Below are positions 21,338-32,589 of a DNA stretch of 64,000 bases, piece by piece; the stretch's first letter is position 1, and every line of letters starts with the position of its first letter. A program made the translations under genes and the position numbers. The notes beneath the pieces were generated by a model, which was given only the letters and a program-made list of their open reading frames with translations, was not told where the DNA came from and ran no database searches. The stretch is from Isoetes taiwanensis (lineage: Eukaryota; Streptophyta; Lycopodiopsida; Isoetales; Isoetaceae): assembly GCA_021234155.1 (NCBI GenBank), contig JAJEKV010000045.1, positions 2,929,434 through 2,993,433 on the forward strand, in the 5' to 3' direction.

Positions 21338-21574
21338 AAGCATGATTTCATTAATTGGATAAAATAACGCAATTTTGAGAATTTTAAGCACACCTTATTT
21401 GCTCAAGCACGAATACTTTCACCTAGTTCTCGATCCCAACAAACATGAGCTAATTAACATACACATAGACATACAAATTATGTGTTATACTTGTACGTGT
21501 ACATGATACTTGTAGAAGACCAATAATGGCCCTACATTCTACACCAATAATTCACATCAATAATTTCACTTCAC

Positions 21575-21582
21575 TATAAAAA
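21575..21582 (+). promoter_or_regulatory. TATA box of small gene, conserved in duplicate
   Basis: TATAAAAA lies 35 bp before the ATG at 21618. The preceding block CCAATAATTCACATCAATAA is nearly identical to the block before the matching TATA box (22229-22236) of the duplicate copy, so promoter and gene were duplicated together. Confidence 0.6.
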
Positions 21583-21617
21583 CAGCTCGACTCGGGGGTA
21601 GAGATCATTCATCTTCC

Positions 21618-21863
21618 ATGGCTTCCTCGATGCCTCATCCAGAGCACATCCGATCTTTCAGGTGCTACCTGAGCTACAACGATCTGAATGAATGCGCAAG
21701 AAATGGTGTTAATCTTGATCCATGGCTCCAATCTAAGGCTGATGGTCCCGCTAGTGCTCTTGCGAGGAAGCTCACTCGTGTTAAAGTCCACATTTCATCG
21801 GCTTCCGATCAGGAGATCTATGAGCTGAATAGCATCACGAGCTTTGATGTTGATGATGAGTGA
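21618..21863 (+). CDS. Small 81-aa protein of unknown function
   Basis: The ATG follows a TATA box and a short leader and opens a complete 81-residue frame. The protein is hydrophilic. It starts MASSMPHPEHIRSFRCYLSY, has a basic centre (SALARKLTRVKVH) and ends YELNSITSFDVDDE. There is no signal peptide, membrane segment or family I recognise. A duplicate 650 bp downstream keeps both the promoter block and a matching C-terminus (YEISGITTLDLEDE), although its middle is broken. Conservation at both ends suggests the unit was once a real gene. It lies 280 bp inside the left end of the 10.4-kb element, so it may be cargo or an accessory gene. Confidence 0.5.
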   Translation: MASSMPHPEHIRSFRCYLSYNDLNECARNGVNLDPWLQSKADGPASALARKLTRVKVHISSASDQEIYELNSITSFDVDDE

Positions 21864-22099
21864 ATCAAAGTTATTAGTGATATATGAGTACCTATGAAGT
21901 ATATATTACAATCAATGTTATCAGTGATGACTACTGATATAATAATCACCTATAAACTGATCAGCACCTATAAACTATGTAAGGATGTAATACCACAATG
22001 AATATTGTTTGATGTATCATACCTGAATGTAGTGTAACGGTGTGCTCTTCGACTTCCAGTATATCTGCTCGATTTCCAGTACCCTGAATTACTCAAGCA

Positions 22100-22502
22100 C
22101 ACGTTTTAAAAGCATACATATATCCATACGAAAGATGTATTATACTTGTATTTATACAACGGTCTTATACACGACAATAATGGCGCTGAAGTCTACCCCA
22201 ATAATTCACCTCAATAATTCTACCTCACTATAAAAGCTTCTCGCCGGGCTAAAGTTCATTCCTCTCCCATGGATTTTTGCCTTCATCAGTTCACCACATC
22301 GAAGCGATCAAGTGCTCAATGAGCCACACGATCTTGTTGGTTGCCTAGACAGGGCATCTTCTTCTTGATCCCTACTGCGAAGAAAAGCTTTGAGATTCGT
22401 TGCCTCCTGCGTCAATTCGTGTAATGATCCATCGATTTGGCTTCTGGCCGAATGAGCTATGAGATATCGGGGATCACTACTCTGGATCTTGAAGATGAGT
22501 GA
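22100..22502 (+). pseudogene. Damaged tandem duplicate of the 81-aa gene
   Basis: This copy keeps the upstream block (CCAATAATTCACCTCAATAA), TATAAAAG at 22229-22236 and an ATG at 22269, but its frame stops after about 15 codons. Near 22455-22502 a different frame reads YEISGITTLDLEDE and a stop, aligned with the end of the intact copy. The period between copies is about 650 bp. Some frame shifts between start and end are needed to relate the two. Confidence 0.55.
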
Positions 22503-22899
22503 ATCACTGTTTAGCATTGTATAGTGTAAGAGCTCTTGTGTTGAGATGAAAACGCAGAGGCGTAATGAATAATAACTAGTCTATTGTAACTTGCATGTTA
22601 TGAATGATATAGTAATTATGTAAAAGAGCATTGCATACCTCAAGAGTTCTCATCATCGCCCTTAGCTTCTTTAGCCACTAATTCTTGCAACCCGAGCCCC
22701 CACACTACTAGGGATCACCACTGACAATGGCTGGTCTCACGGCCCAACCATAGTCTATTGTTTTCAAAGGTTGGTAGCGTGGCGGGTCATTAGGATTGGG
22801 TCTCAATTCTTGCTCCGGCAATCCCTATCTTGCATTGCATATGAGGTTCCCTTTAAACCTTGAGGCTCAAACCAAGAGACAAACACCTCTTCGTAATGT

Positions 22900-25000
22900 G
22901 GGAGATTAGGGTCCTCTATTGGGTCCTCTTGACCAAAAAGCCAACCACGTCAGGTGGTTATCATGTGAGTCCGATTAGCAAGAGCATTCCTTTCTTGACA
23001 TCTTGGTAGGGGTCGAATATTTCAAGCTGGGTTCTTGGGTCTACCCAGAAAGGCCCAACGTAATGAGATGCTTCAATGTGCTCATCCACAAACACTCTTT
23101 CGGGTTCTTCCAATGCACTTTGCACAGGCTTCGGGTGAAATCTTGAATGACGGCTCTCCGGGGCTGCATCCCCAAGCACTTCATGACAAGGTGGACCCAG
23201 TAATCAATAACTTCATTCATATATGTGTTGGACTATGACTTATCGCCAGCTCTAGAAATAGCTGCCGGTGCATCTGTACTTGGCAATAGAAGCTCTTAAT
23301 GCACCTATATCTTTCAAGCTCCCATATGGTAGCGGGACCTTAGGTGACCCTCTCGGAATCATAGGTAAACCTTGGGCATCCTCCTTCCACATTCTGATTC
23401 CCTTTAGGGGAGCCACTCCCTATGCCCCGGCCTCATCTTGTAGAACATTAGTGGCCATCCATCCTTCATGCAAAACTTGAAGAGTAGAGGTTCCAAGTGA
23501 CCACATAAACGGTCCTTCTTACCTTTCACGAATTCCTTCCAATCAGGAACCTCTGTCACAAGGTAAGGTGTGAAGGAGCCTTTGAACTACTTACTGAAGA
23601 GTTGCATAAGCTCGGAATAGTCGATGCATCCGATCTTCTCATTAGAGTAGAGTAGTTTCCAAATAGGGCATCTATGTCATCGTGGGTGTGTCCAACCATC
23701 ATGAATCCCGGTGCACTTGATCAAAGACACCTAACCAAACCAAGTATGACAAGTAAGAGAAAAGATATCTATTCTTATTCTGACCTGAGCAATTATCTAG
23801 CTGCAAGTAAAGCCTCCTAGGCAACTTGTTCGCTACCATGGGGCCTTTGATAGGAGGCATAAAATCATTTCTCTTGCCATTCATCATTTTTGTCCTAAGG
23901 TTATACGTGTTTTAAAATTGCTGCACCAATTTGCTTTTCGGACGATCTCAGTATCTCTCAAATGGCCCCAATTATCCTCGATCTATTCTCCAGTGTCTTT
24001 GGTATGATTCAAGGATCCCACATGAAAATTAGAATCATCGGGCGGAGGTCCAAAGGAGAAGTGGCCCAAGGCACCTATACCATGGCCCGTGCATAAGAGC
24101 ACCTGTAACACTTGACCTTGATCGTTCACCCCTCCATACGGACTTTGCTAGCTTCTCTAGGCGAGGGACCATGGTCTTATTCTGATCCATCTTATCATGT
24201 ATAATGGTTAAAAGCGTGCTCAGGAGATCTATGAGACAAAGCTCTCCAGGACCCGATAAAGGCTCTGCATGAAATCTGGGCCGTCATATGCGATTTCTCT
24301 CTATTGCAAGTACCCGTCTTTCATTTGGATCTACGGGTCTTAGCAAGCTTTTTCCTTTATGACAATCTGAGGTGTTACACTTAGAAAAATGCTATCCTCT
24401 TAGCTATTGCCACCTCTGAATGATTCTCTTTCCAAGCGGTGAAAGGGACGAAGGAGAAATATGCTTGCTTTGTCATCTACGTAGCGGTAATATCTACTTC
24501 TTGGTGTATATCCTTCTTAGTCAAGACTGAAGGTAGCCTCTTAACATTTTATGCGCTACCCTCGCTCGTAATTTTCGGGCGGTGTGGCATCGTCTCTGCG
24601 TTTTCATCTATGAACATAGATAGCCGCGACATTGCGACCAAAGTATGAGACCTTGGCTTCTTAGACCCGATATTTCCGTGCTCGGCAATTACGTGGCCGT
24701 CATTGAAGAGCTTCTTCCACTTGTAAAAGTGGAAATGGGTATGCCATAGGCTTTATGCCATGCTTTCACGCGACACCGTTTGTTATTCAACATCGAGGGT
24801 TGCGAACTACACCATTTTTAGAGCAAAGATCTAGCATGTTATATGCAAAGGTTGTGCGCTCAGGGACTTCATGTTCGAGTAAAAGGTTCTCATGCAAGCT
24901 ATCTCACGGGATGTAAAATTTGCACTGACATCGTTTCATGCGGCCAGTGATGACACGAAGTCTAGAATAGCCTCAAAGCACTAGTTTTTTCTTTCACATT
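22900..25000 (-). pseudogene. DUF7869-like transposon-associated protein, decayed
   Basis: Reading the minus strand from 25.0 kb down, blocks appear in order despite stops and shifts. They are HFHFYKWKKLFNDGHVIAEH followed by GN (about 24740-24680), MPHRPKI, LPSVLTKKDIHQEVDI, and KMDQNKTMVPRL (about 24200). Next come RLYLQLDNCSGQNKNRYLFS followed by YLSYLVWLGVFDQV (about 23810-23720), DYSELMQLF, then EVPDWKEFVKGKKDRLCGHL followed by KFCMKDGWPLMFYKM (about 23560-23430). This order is that of plant and algal proteins I know as DUF7869. Their LQLDNxxxxNKNR block could be a strand of an RNase-H-like nuclease fold, but that is inference. The usual GHTHxDID block after it is mostly lost. It diverges from the plus-strand cargo of the same element. 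Confidence 0.65.
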
Positions 25001-27480
25001 TAGTGCGTCTTTGGGCGTGTCACGGGTCTCCGATTGACCATCTTTGTAAGGTCTCTTTTTGGTGATGCCAATTTCGGGTCTAATAGAGTAAGGTTCATTC
25101 TCCACATCCTTCTCCTTCACCGCAACCACGAGTAGAAGCGGAATGTTATCAACGAGCACGAAGACTATGGGCCATCGACAAGGTCATGCGGTTGGGGCAT
25201 TTACGCACGGGCTTGGCGCATAGAGATCTTTTGGGGCATTGGAAATATGCTCATGATAGTAGCGACTATCGAGCCTTCCCCTAACTTCACGTCCGGACCG
25301 CGGCATGGTTTGGATCGGCAAAAGCGATAACACCATAGGCATAAGCCATGTGGCAGCATTCATGCATGAGTGTGCATGCCTTCTCAACTAACTCATCTCT
25401 AGAAAGCCCTTGCACATGATTCGTCTCATTCTTGGCTAACCCCTCATTGCCCTGCATCCTGCCCGGTTTATCGCGTTTTATCGACTGGTGGGGTGCAAGC
25501 TTCCTCCTCTCTAACAAGTGGAGCAGCAATGTCCTTCTTGTACCACCGACACAAAAGTCCCCGACTTCACCCATTTTTTCTATTTCCATTTAGGGGAATT
25601 GGTAGCGGCAATTGTCCATCCAAAACATTCACAATTGAAACAACAACCATACCCTCAGGAACGATCGAATTGTGATGGCGTTCGAAATTGTGGACTCTTC
25701 CCTCGCCACCTTTTTCCCCGGTAGATATAGCGGAATTACATCGCCATCACGCAAAGAAGAGGTCGTGAATATGGCCGCTAGCGATCCTCGTAAACAAAAA
25801 GCACCGTGATCATAAAGTACTACTGAGAAAATAGCAATGGCGAGAAATTAAAAATGTTCGGGACTTTCGCCACCGCGATCTTATCGAGCATGGGCAAGAA
25901 CGCGGTCACGCTTTTTGCAATCATTCAAACTAGCTGTTTCAATAAGAACTCATGTGCAAATCACATTTCGAGGTTAACAAGTGGTTTCAGCTCATAGTTA
26001 TCGATAGCTGGGAGTTCTTTGGTAAATAGCAAGTGTAGATGATTGAAAGTATCGCGACCGCGATCTCGTCGAGCACAAAAGTTAAACGATTGACTTACAG
26101 ACTAAAGCATTACTCATACCTCACAGAATATGGTGGCGTCAACGTCTACTTGAAGCCAAGGACCCGTCAGAAGCTGCAGTGTCATAAAAACAGTGTTTTG
26201 TATCATCCTCATGGAGAAAGAAAGCATATACTTGAAACACGTTTACATTGTATAATAAACACACCAGAGTGCACAGGTTTGCTTACAACATCTATTTTTA
26301 CATAGTTGCATCAAAGTATCAGGAGGTATCTTATCAATCCATGCAATACATATTGATGTTAGTGTAGAGACTCGTCGGTTGTAGTTATAATTGAAATTCA
26401 GTGCAGCATAAACTTTGAGTTCACTTCAGAAGTGATATGCATCGAGAATATGCCTTTTACCTCGCCGAAACCACGAATTGATGCGGTTGAAGAATTCCAA
26501 ATGTGCAGTGGCGAGTGCAAGCGGATTATGAGCGCCCTCGTCAGCGCCTTCAATGAATGCGGGATTCTGCAGCAAATCCTTGCCCGAACTTGGCCCACCT
26601 TAGGCGCAGCTCCAGCGTCTCGAAGATCTTGCAAAACAATCAAATTTGAATTGGCTTTTCCCGCTTTCACTTGAAATGTTTGTTATGGAATTCAAATTTT
26701 TTAGATCCTTTGTCGTCCAAGTAATCCGGTCTGTCTTTGGAGCATTTACGGCTGCATAGTCTGTCATGTACCTTTAATGAATTGACATTCGGCAGAAAAT
26801 TGAACGCGGACGTCCAAGTCGATAAAGACCTTTTGTACGGATTACTTGCTTTTTCGGGCGGGCATATTCGCGCGAAACGCATTTATGGCGGTAATAATTC
26901 GGACGGCCGGTAATTATGTCTTCGGCGTGCAATTAATGCGCCCGCTGCGCGGCGACGCCATCATGGCGAGCCGCGATTTTTCACGCACCATTATGATGGG
27001 CGGGCATTTAAATTCAGCGGCGCGTTCTATAATTGAAACTTCAGAACCCCTCAAAACAAATTTCAAGACCCGCGATTTCTTCACCGCACGGCGCCTTGAG
27101 CTTCGGGCCTTCTCGAGCCTCAAAACTTGATGGAATTTCAGACACACCCCCGCCGATCCCATGGCACCAAAAGGACTCCCTCGAGAAGGTAATTTCTAAC
27201 ATTTTAGCTCGTGAGATCGGCGTGGGCGATCTTGCCTACTAGAACTTCTAGTGTTTTCATAAGTATAGCTGCTTTCGGCAAGATCGCGCCGCGGTCTTCT
27301 TTGTCTAAATTTTGTAATGTCTTGATAGGTTGTAGGTGCTCAACAAGATGTGACTTGGTGGTCTTGTTGAGCATAGATTTTCTTTCTTCGCGCGGTTCAT
27401 GAGTAGTAGTGTAGTAGGTCACTAGGATCGCGACCCGCGATGTTCGTGGCGATGGAATTGTTTTCTTGCCGCGTGCTTAG
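25001..27480. other. Central part of the 10.4-kb element, unassigned
   Basis: This stretch lies between the two divergent coding remnants. The minus-strand text at about 25620-25570 (VSIVNVLDGQLPLPIP) may be the N-terminal part of the DUF7869-like protein. Short imperfect repeats of CACCGCGATCT..TCGAGCA occur near 25870-25895 and 26055-26080. 26850-27200 is locally GC-richer than its surroundings. No promoter pair can be named with confidence. Confidence 0.4.
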
Positions 27481-27489
27481 CTGCTACAC

Positions 27490-30400
27490 AACATGGCGGC
27501 CAGCGATAGTGTGGAGTGCTATTTTAGTTGCTTGGAAGGATGGCGGTCGGCGTTTCTCTTATCAGCCGACCCTCGGGCTCTCACCCTGGGCTTTTGTTTA
27601 CAACACTTGCTCTCGTTTGAGGGACCGGATGTCGAACCCATCCAGTATTATAACCCTTCCAATGAAAGGAAATGGTGTATTGAGATTGCACAAGCCATAC
27701 CGCACATTAAAGGTGATCTTGAGAAAGGACACGTACATTGTTCTGCTTGGTTGAAAAAACGAGGGCGTTGAGCAAGTTGGCATAGTGGTAGCAATGTGGG
27801 AAGGCACGAAGAACAATGTGCAAGATGCTATCATATGCGACATTGAGGACACACAAGCATTGCAATTCCTCAGTACATTTTGAAATGGCACAATTATGAT
27901 CCGTCCTTGATGTGAGGTGACCAAAATGAACAAGCCGACCCACGAGGAAAAACGTCCCCACATCAGCTAAGGGTTATGGGCTGGTTGTTGCCATCCTATG
28001 AATCTCTATCTTTGTCGGGAATAAAGGGAAACAGAGACATATTGGTAGGGTTCGGGCATGCGAAATGGTTTGTCTGAGACAAAGAAGCCTCCGAGTTTGT
28101 GCTTTTGAAAGCGATTCGGGGACGAGAAAATGCCCCCTCGTGATGGACACCAATTGGCTAAGAGCGTGGCCAAGAAAAAGAGTGTGAAGCCTATTGCTAC
28201 TTTGGGAGAGACGTCGGCACCAAAAAGGTTGTTGAAGAACCACAATCCACGATAAACCCCTCCGGTATTATTAACCCTACTCTTCCTCTTGCTTTGAAGG
28301 CCCCGGATAGCACTACATCCGGTGGATTTATTCCAAAAAACTCCCTCCTTTCAAAATTAACCTTAGAAATCGACACACTGGCGGCGATAGCCCAGCGGCC
28401 AATGATTCTCAAACCCTCCCCGACCTCCTCTAAACTAGCATTGACATGGCCCCACGCTTTTGCCATTCGGTCGAGTTCAAGTTCAATCCGGAAGAGGAAC
28501 GCCAAGATGGCGAGCAAACCACTCGAAGCTTGAGCAGCAGTTCAAAAGGTTTTACCCTTTAGGGGTTAATTGGTTTACAAAGATTTCTATTTTTATTGTG
28601 AACTGCACCAGCAAACTTGACACACGAATGCGGTCAAATGACCATGTTCAAACTCTGGTTAAAAGCTTCAAGACATACCCGACAGAGGTCCTCACACCTG
28701 CTGAGGTCGTGCCGTTTGACCCTATTACCAGATAACGATTTCTTTATCTTTTGGACACTCATTATGTAGATTTGACTTGATGGTTGTCTATCTTTCAGGA
28801 GGAGGGTGACATGGAGCAATCCAGAAGATTTGAAGGGCAAGAAATTTTATATTATTTCTGGCAACCACAGTATTTGCGCGGCAAAACTCCTTTGTTCGGT
28901 CGTCGGCCAGTTGGAGCAGCAACTAGAATTTGCCAAAGTATATGCTAGAAGAAGATCGAGGGTGCTCAACAGAAATCTTACAGACAAGGAATATATAGAG
29001 TTGAGTATTCAATGCAACGAAGTAATTGCAAACACCGTGTACAGAGAGCCATTGATTGAAAAACTGCAACAACTTCGTCATCAGCACAAGGCTTATGGCT
29101 GTCCTCCATAAGGACCTATAGGGACAGCTACAACTTCAGCTTGGAAGGTATTTATTTATTTTCTACTCGCCAACATCGTGACGCGATCTTGATGACCTTT
29201 GCTTGCAGGATTTACATGAAATTGCAACGACCACCTTGAAAGTGCAGGAGCTTAAGGATGAAAAACAATTCATTTTATGGATGAGAAGGTTTTAAGAAGT
29301 TAATGGAAGTTGCCGGTGCGTGGGTGAGTCGTAAACTTCGATGGCGACCATGGTGAGTTTCAGGACAAGCCATCCAAAGAATTCTTTAACAAGACACGCT
29401 CCGGTTGCTACGAGGTATGTCGAAATGAGGTGTCCACGGTACTCGATGAGATTATAGAAGGCAAGGCGTATTTAAAGGTGCGGTCGGGTTATAGCGGGAG
29501 ATTTGATTGCAAACAACGGCAACCGACATCAGAACCCTCACTTTTATGAGGCGCGAAATTTTATCTTATGCCACAAATTTGCTGCAGAAGGATTTCGATA
29601 GTTGGGAGGAATTGCTTGAGGGCTTTTCCTGATTTGAATGAGCAGAGAATCTTGGATATATCGAGGATCTCTACGAATCTGAGCATGCGTGAAGGCTAAC
29701 TATAACAAGGATCATACACTAGGTAACCTACACGTAGCCTTTCTCGAGCCAATGGGGAATATTCTAAAGCCGGAAGAGGCTAGAAAAAGAAAGGAAAAGA
29801 AAAATATTGTCATAGCGTTGTGAAGGATGACATCCTACTTCCTCCCAAGTGTCGAGAATCGACATTGATATTCATTGACATCAGAGGGATAAACAAGGTA
29901 TGGGATTGCAAGAAATACACAGATCTATTTACAAGGATAGCTACCATGATGAATGCCAAAGTTTATCACTTGGTTATTATCATGCATTTCGATGAATTTG
30001 CCCAATTGCTTATGCGGTCGGAAGCAAATTGAGGCGGTGGCTATCTATCTTTAGGTTCTTATGAAGAAATGGGATGGGAGAGCAAGCGAAGGGTGAAAAG
30101 AACATCAGTACTTTATTAGTCATATGTGCATTAACGGGAGTGATGTTAGGTAGCACCTGTGCAACCCGAGTGGAGCTGAGAGCCTATCTCCACACCAAGC
30201 AAGGCTCCTAAGTCAACACCATTGCCTCCAATGCCGCTAACGGGTAATGAGGATGCCGATGAGAAGATAAAAAGAAATTTCAGACTCTTTTTACGGGCAA
30301 ACCAAGATTCAAATGGGCGGCAATGGAAGGAGATCTTGTATTGAAATGTCATTTGAAAACCTCAGTATGCCTACCATATTGTTGAGCAGTGGTGCTTGAA

Positions 30401-31190
30401 TTTCGATGGTTGCGTCGGATTTCTTTTAATTTTGGGACACTTCTCATGTTGCTCTTATGCAAGGCAAAAGAGCGTGGCCTTGAAAGTTCAGGGTAAAGTG
30501 TGCCGATTTCACGAGGGCGTTCTTGGAAGCGCTTTGAGAAAATGGCCAATCAAAGTACGGGGGTTTGAAGAAGAAGAGAAAGAGAGAATGTTGAGCCCTG
30601 ATCCAGCTCGCCCAACATCGATTATCACCCAAAACACAGATCTATCAAACTGGATTCCATTTTGGAGAATCTCGATGCTAAGTCCTCTGAAGAGAGAATG
30701 CAAGAAACAAAGCGCTTGCTTGAAGAGACTGAAAAAGGTATAGAACCCCGGAGCCCACTTTTCAAAAAATTGAGTGCACTTAATGAGAAGCTTGATGGGT
30801 ACATGCCTTTCTTGACAAAAGTAATAAGTTTGAATACGTGGCGTAGAACACATGGAAACAGACCACCAAAGACATGGAAGGACCAACAAAACACATGGAA
30901 GCCCAGCGAAGATGAGGTTCTCGGGACACAAGAGCATCGGGTACAAAGAAGAAGCGAAGCTCTCTCATCCACGCTAGATTGCTACTGAATCCAGAAGGAA
31001 CTTATAGGCGGGGCAAAGATCGGTGGAGCGATGATAAATGGGAGCTGATTCACATCGCAATCAAGATCATAAGCGCCATAGGTGTTGAGATTCCGAGGTC
31101 CACAGGTTATTGGGAGACGGACACAACACAAGCTATGGAATTGGGTAGAGAGCATGTCATCGCATGGCCAATGAAATGGGTGTGATACCC
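27490..31190 (+). pseudogene. Decayed element protein with ParB-like and possible methylase-like parts
   Basis: A long run of conserved-looking blocks appears on the plus strand across many frame breaks. They are LLSFEGPDVEPIQYYNPSNE, KWCIEIAQAIP and VGIVVAMWEGTKNNVQDAII (27.6-27.9 kb), then GYGWLLPSYESLSLSGIKGN followed by RDIL (about 28.0 kb). VQTLVKSFKTYPTEVLTPAE lies near 28.65 kb. KKFYIISGNHSICAAKLL (about 28.84 kb) resembles the ParB/sulfiredoxin-fold GxHR box with S in place of R. RESTLIFIDIRG and MMNAKVYHLVIIMHFDEFAQ lie near 29.85-30.0 kb, and HVALMQGKRA near 30.45 kb is weakly like the end block of DNA N-methylases. The first three blocks recur at 37.45-37.9 kb. Function is unknown; it is probably an element-encoded protein. 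A closing run WSDDKWELIHIAIKIISAIG lies near 31.02 kb. Confidence 0.5.
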
Positions 31191-31706
31191 GATCAAGTAT
31201 CTAAAACACAATCAGAATAATGAATGTTGTATATTACTTCCTTCAATGGAAATTTTGGTTTTCGGGAATATATATTACCATATCTTTTTGTCTTTAACCA
31301 TAGCTTTTACCATATGTTTAATGCTAAAATAATCATGACCATCGATCCTCAGTAACAATTTTGTGATATGCTTGCTCCTCGGTACCTTATTTTAACACAA
31401 TGCTCTCATATGGTCTTAATAAAAGGCTCATTATTTTGTCTCCTTTCAGCTGCGAAACATCGCGTTCGCGATTCTTGCGATAAGTTTGAGCATTCCCTCC
31501 TACTACATTCTACTGGCGATGGACCTTTGCATGAGCTGTAAAAATTATATTTCCGCAGAACACTGAATCATTTGCAGAATTTGTGCAAAAAAACGCCAAC
31601 TTTTACTCAGTTGGTAGCAGTTTTTGCACTGTATGGCTACCCGCTAACCTATTTCATGCTAAACGAGAATTCCAAATTTCTCTAATTAATGAAATCATGC
31701 TTTTAC

Positions 31707-32049
31707 TTCTATTCAGACGGAAGATGGACTAGTGGTCAGGGAACCTCAACTGATCAAAGAATATTTATATAATTACTTTAGGTGTTTCTTTGAGCAGAAG
31801 GATGTGGAGTTTCAGGATTGTTTTGAAAACATGATCCTCGCTAAAGTAAGACTTAAATTGACTCAGCCTCAAAGGGATATGCCTGAAGCACCTTTATCTA
31901 GGGAAGAGATTAAGGAAGCGGCCTTCTTGTTGGCTAAAGACAAGTGCCTAGGTATGAATGGCATTCCCGTTGAGTTTTTTCAGACCAACTGGGAATGGAT
32001 AGAGCCGTTTGTTTATAGCGCATACTCAGATTTCCATGAGAGCCCCTAG
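31707..32049 (+). pseudogene. LINE ORF2 continued: start of reverse-transcriptase region
   Basis: The frame resumes right after the TTAC duplication with SIQTEDGLVVREPQLIKEYL. It continues to PLSREEIKEAAFLLAKDKCL then GMNGIPVEFFQTNWEW. The EEIxxAAFxLxxDKxxGxxGIPxEFFQxxW text is block 0-1 of plant LINE reverse transcriptases. A stop follows at 32047-32049 and the catalytic domain (YADD) is absent. Confidence 0.85.
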
Positions 32050-32161
32050 GCTATGGGACAAACATACTCTTTTTCTTTTGTTGAAGGTTGTGTCTGTATA
32101 AATATAAGTAAAAAAACTACAAAATTGCATTTTACGGAGAAGTATAATCCCAAAAAGAAAA

Positions 32162-32182
32162 GAGAGGATTTAAAATCCTCTC
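32162..32182. repeat. 21-nt palindrome GAGAGGATTT-A-AAATCCTCTC
   Basis: Ten-base arms flank a single central base, with A-rich sequence before and T-rich sequence after. It resembles an intrinsic hairpin but has no adjoining gene. Confidence 0.5.
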
Positions 32183-32267
32183 CTTTTTAGGTTTATCATA
32201 ATTATATCATGTCTAACCCGATAAAGTTCTGCTCCAATACATGTGTCATCGAAAGAGTAAATCACAA

Positions 32268-32589
32268 GGGTAAAAGCATGCTACGGTGTACCACTTTTGG
32301 AACCCTCAAAAGTACCTACACTGGGTACTTTTAAAACTGGTACTTTCTGTTTTTTCTTTCCATTAAAATCAATTGAAAATTTTTGAATTGAAGGTCAATA
32401 ACATGTCAATCTATAGTATTAGAGGATAACAATACTATTAGAGACTAATATAAATGGAATAACTCTCAAACTTATTATTTATTGCAGCATTTATGCAAGT
32501 TCCCAGTACCCAGTGCTGGGTACTTTTCTGGGTAGTTTTGCACTCCCTAAAAAGTACTTTAGATGGTACACCCTAGCATGCTTTCACCC
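32268..32589. mobile_element. 322-bp MITE, 26-bp TIR, candidate TSD ACAA
   Basis: The left end GGGTAAAAGCATGCTACGG and right end (complement) GGGTGAAAGCATGCTAGGG continue into GTGTACCA and match at 24 of 26 bases. ACAA lies directly outside both ends (32264-32267 and 32590-32593). GGTACTTTT motifs recur inside in both orientations. There is no coding capacity. An alternative border using the palindrome AGCATGCT as an 8-bp TSD is possible but leaves the outer matching GGGTRAA unexplained. Confidence 0.7.

Larger units (their letters stand above)
21338..31702. mobile_element. 10,365-bp inverted-repeat DNA element, TSD TTAC, unclassified
   Basis: The ends are a perfect 19-bp inverted repeat, AAGCATGATTTCATTAATT at 21338-21356 and its complement at 31684-31702. 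TTAC lies immediately outside each end (21334-21337 and 31703-31706). Removing the element and one TTAC makes the LINE frame read TLTSIQTEDGLVVREPQ without a break, which fixes both borders. Inside are a small plus-strand gene and its damaged duplicate (21.5-22.5 kb), a minus-strand DUF7869-like region (22.9-25.0 kb) and a plus-strand ParB-like region (27.5-31.2 kb). A 4-bp TSD does not fit hAT, CACTA, Mutator or Harbinger. Known superfamilies with 4-bp TSDs (Sola, Ginger, some Academ) are not supported by the visible coding content. Confidence 0.88.
18640..32110 (+). mobile_element. L1-like LINE, interrupted by a 10.4-kb insertion
   Basis: A plant L1-type LINE lies in two parts, about 18640-21337 and 31703-32110. 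The first part holds an ORF1 DUF4283-type region and an ORF2 AP-endonuclease plus linker. The second part continues ORF2 in the same frame into the start of the reverse-transcriptase region. It then jumps to a 3' tail resembling plant LINE ends (TTGTTGAAGGTTGTGTCTGT, then a TAAATATAAGTAAAAAAAC run). Most of the reverse transcriptase is deleted. The exact 5' end and TSD are not clear. Confidence 0.75.

Noticed and set aside
22961-23480. Plus- and minus-strand short frames as separate genes
   Set aside because: They are frames of, or shadows opposite, the decayed DUF7869-like region.
32280-32583. AGCATGCT as an 8-bp TSD of the MITE
   Set aside because: The word is a palindrome and matching sequence continues outside it, so it is more simply part of the TIR.
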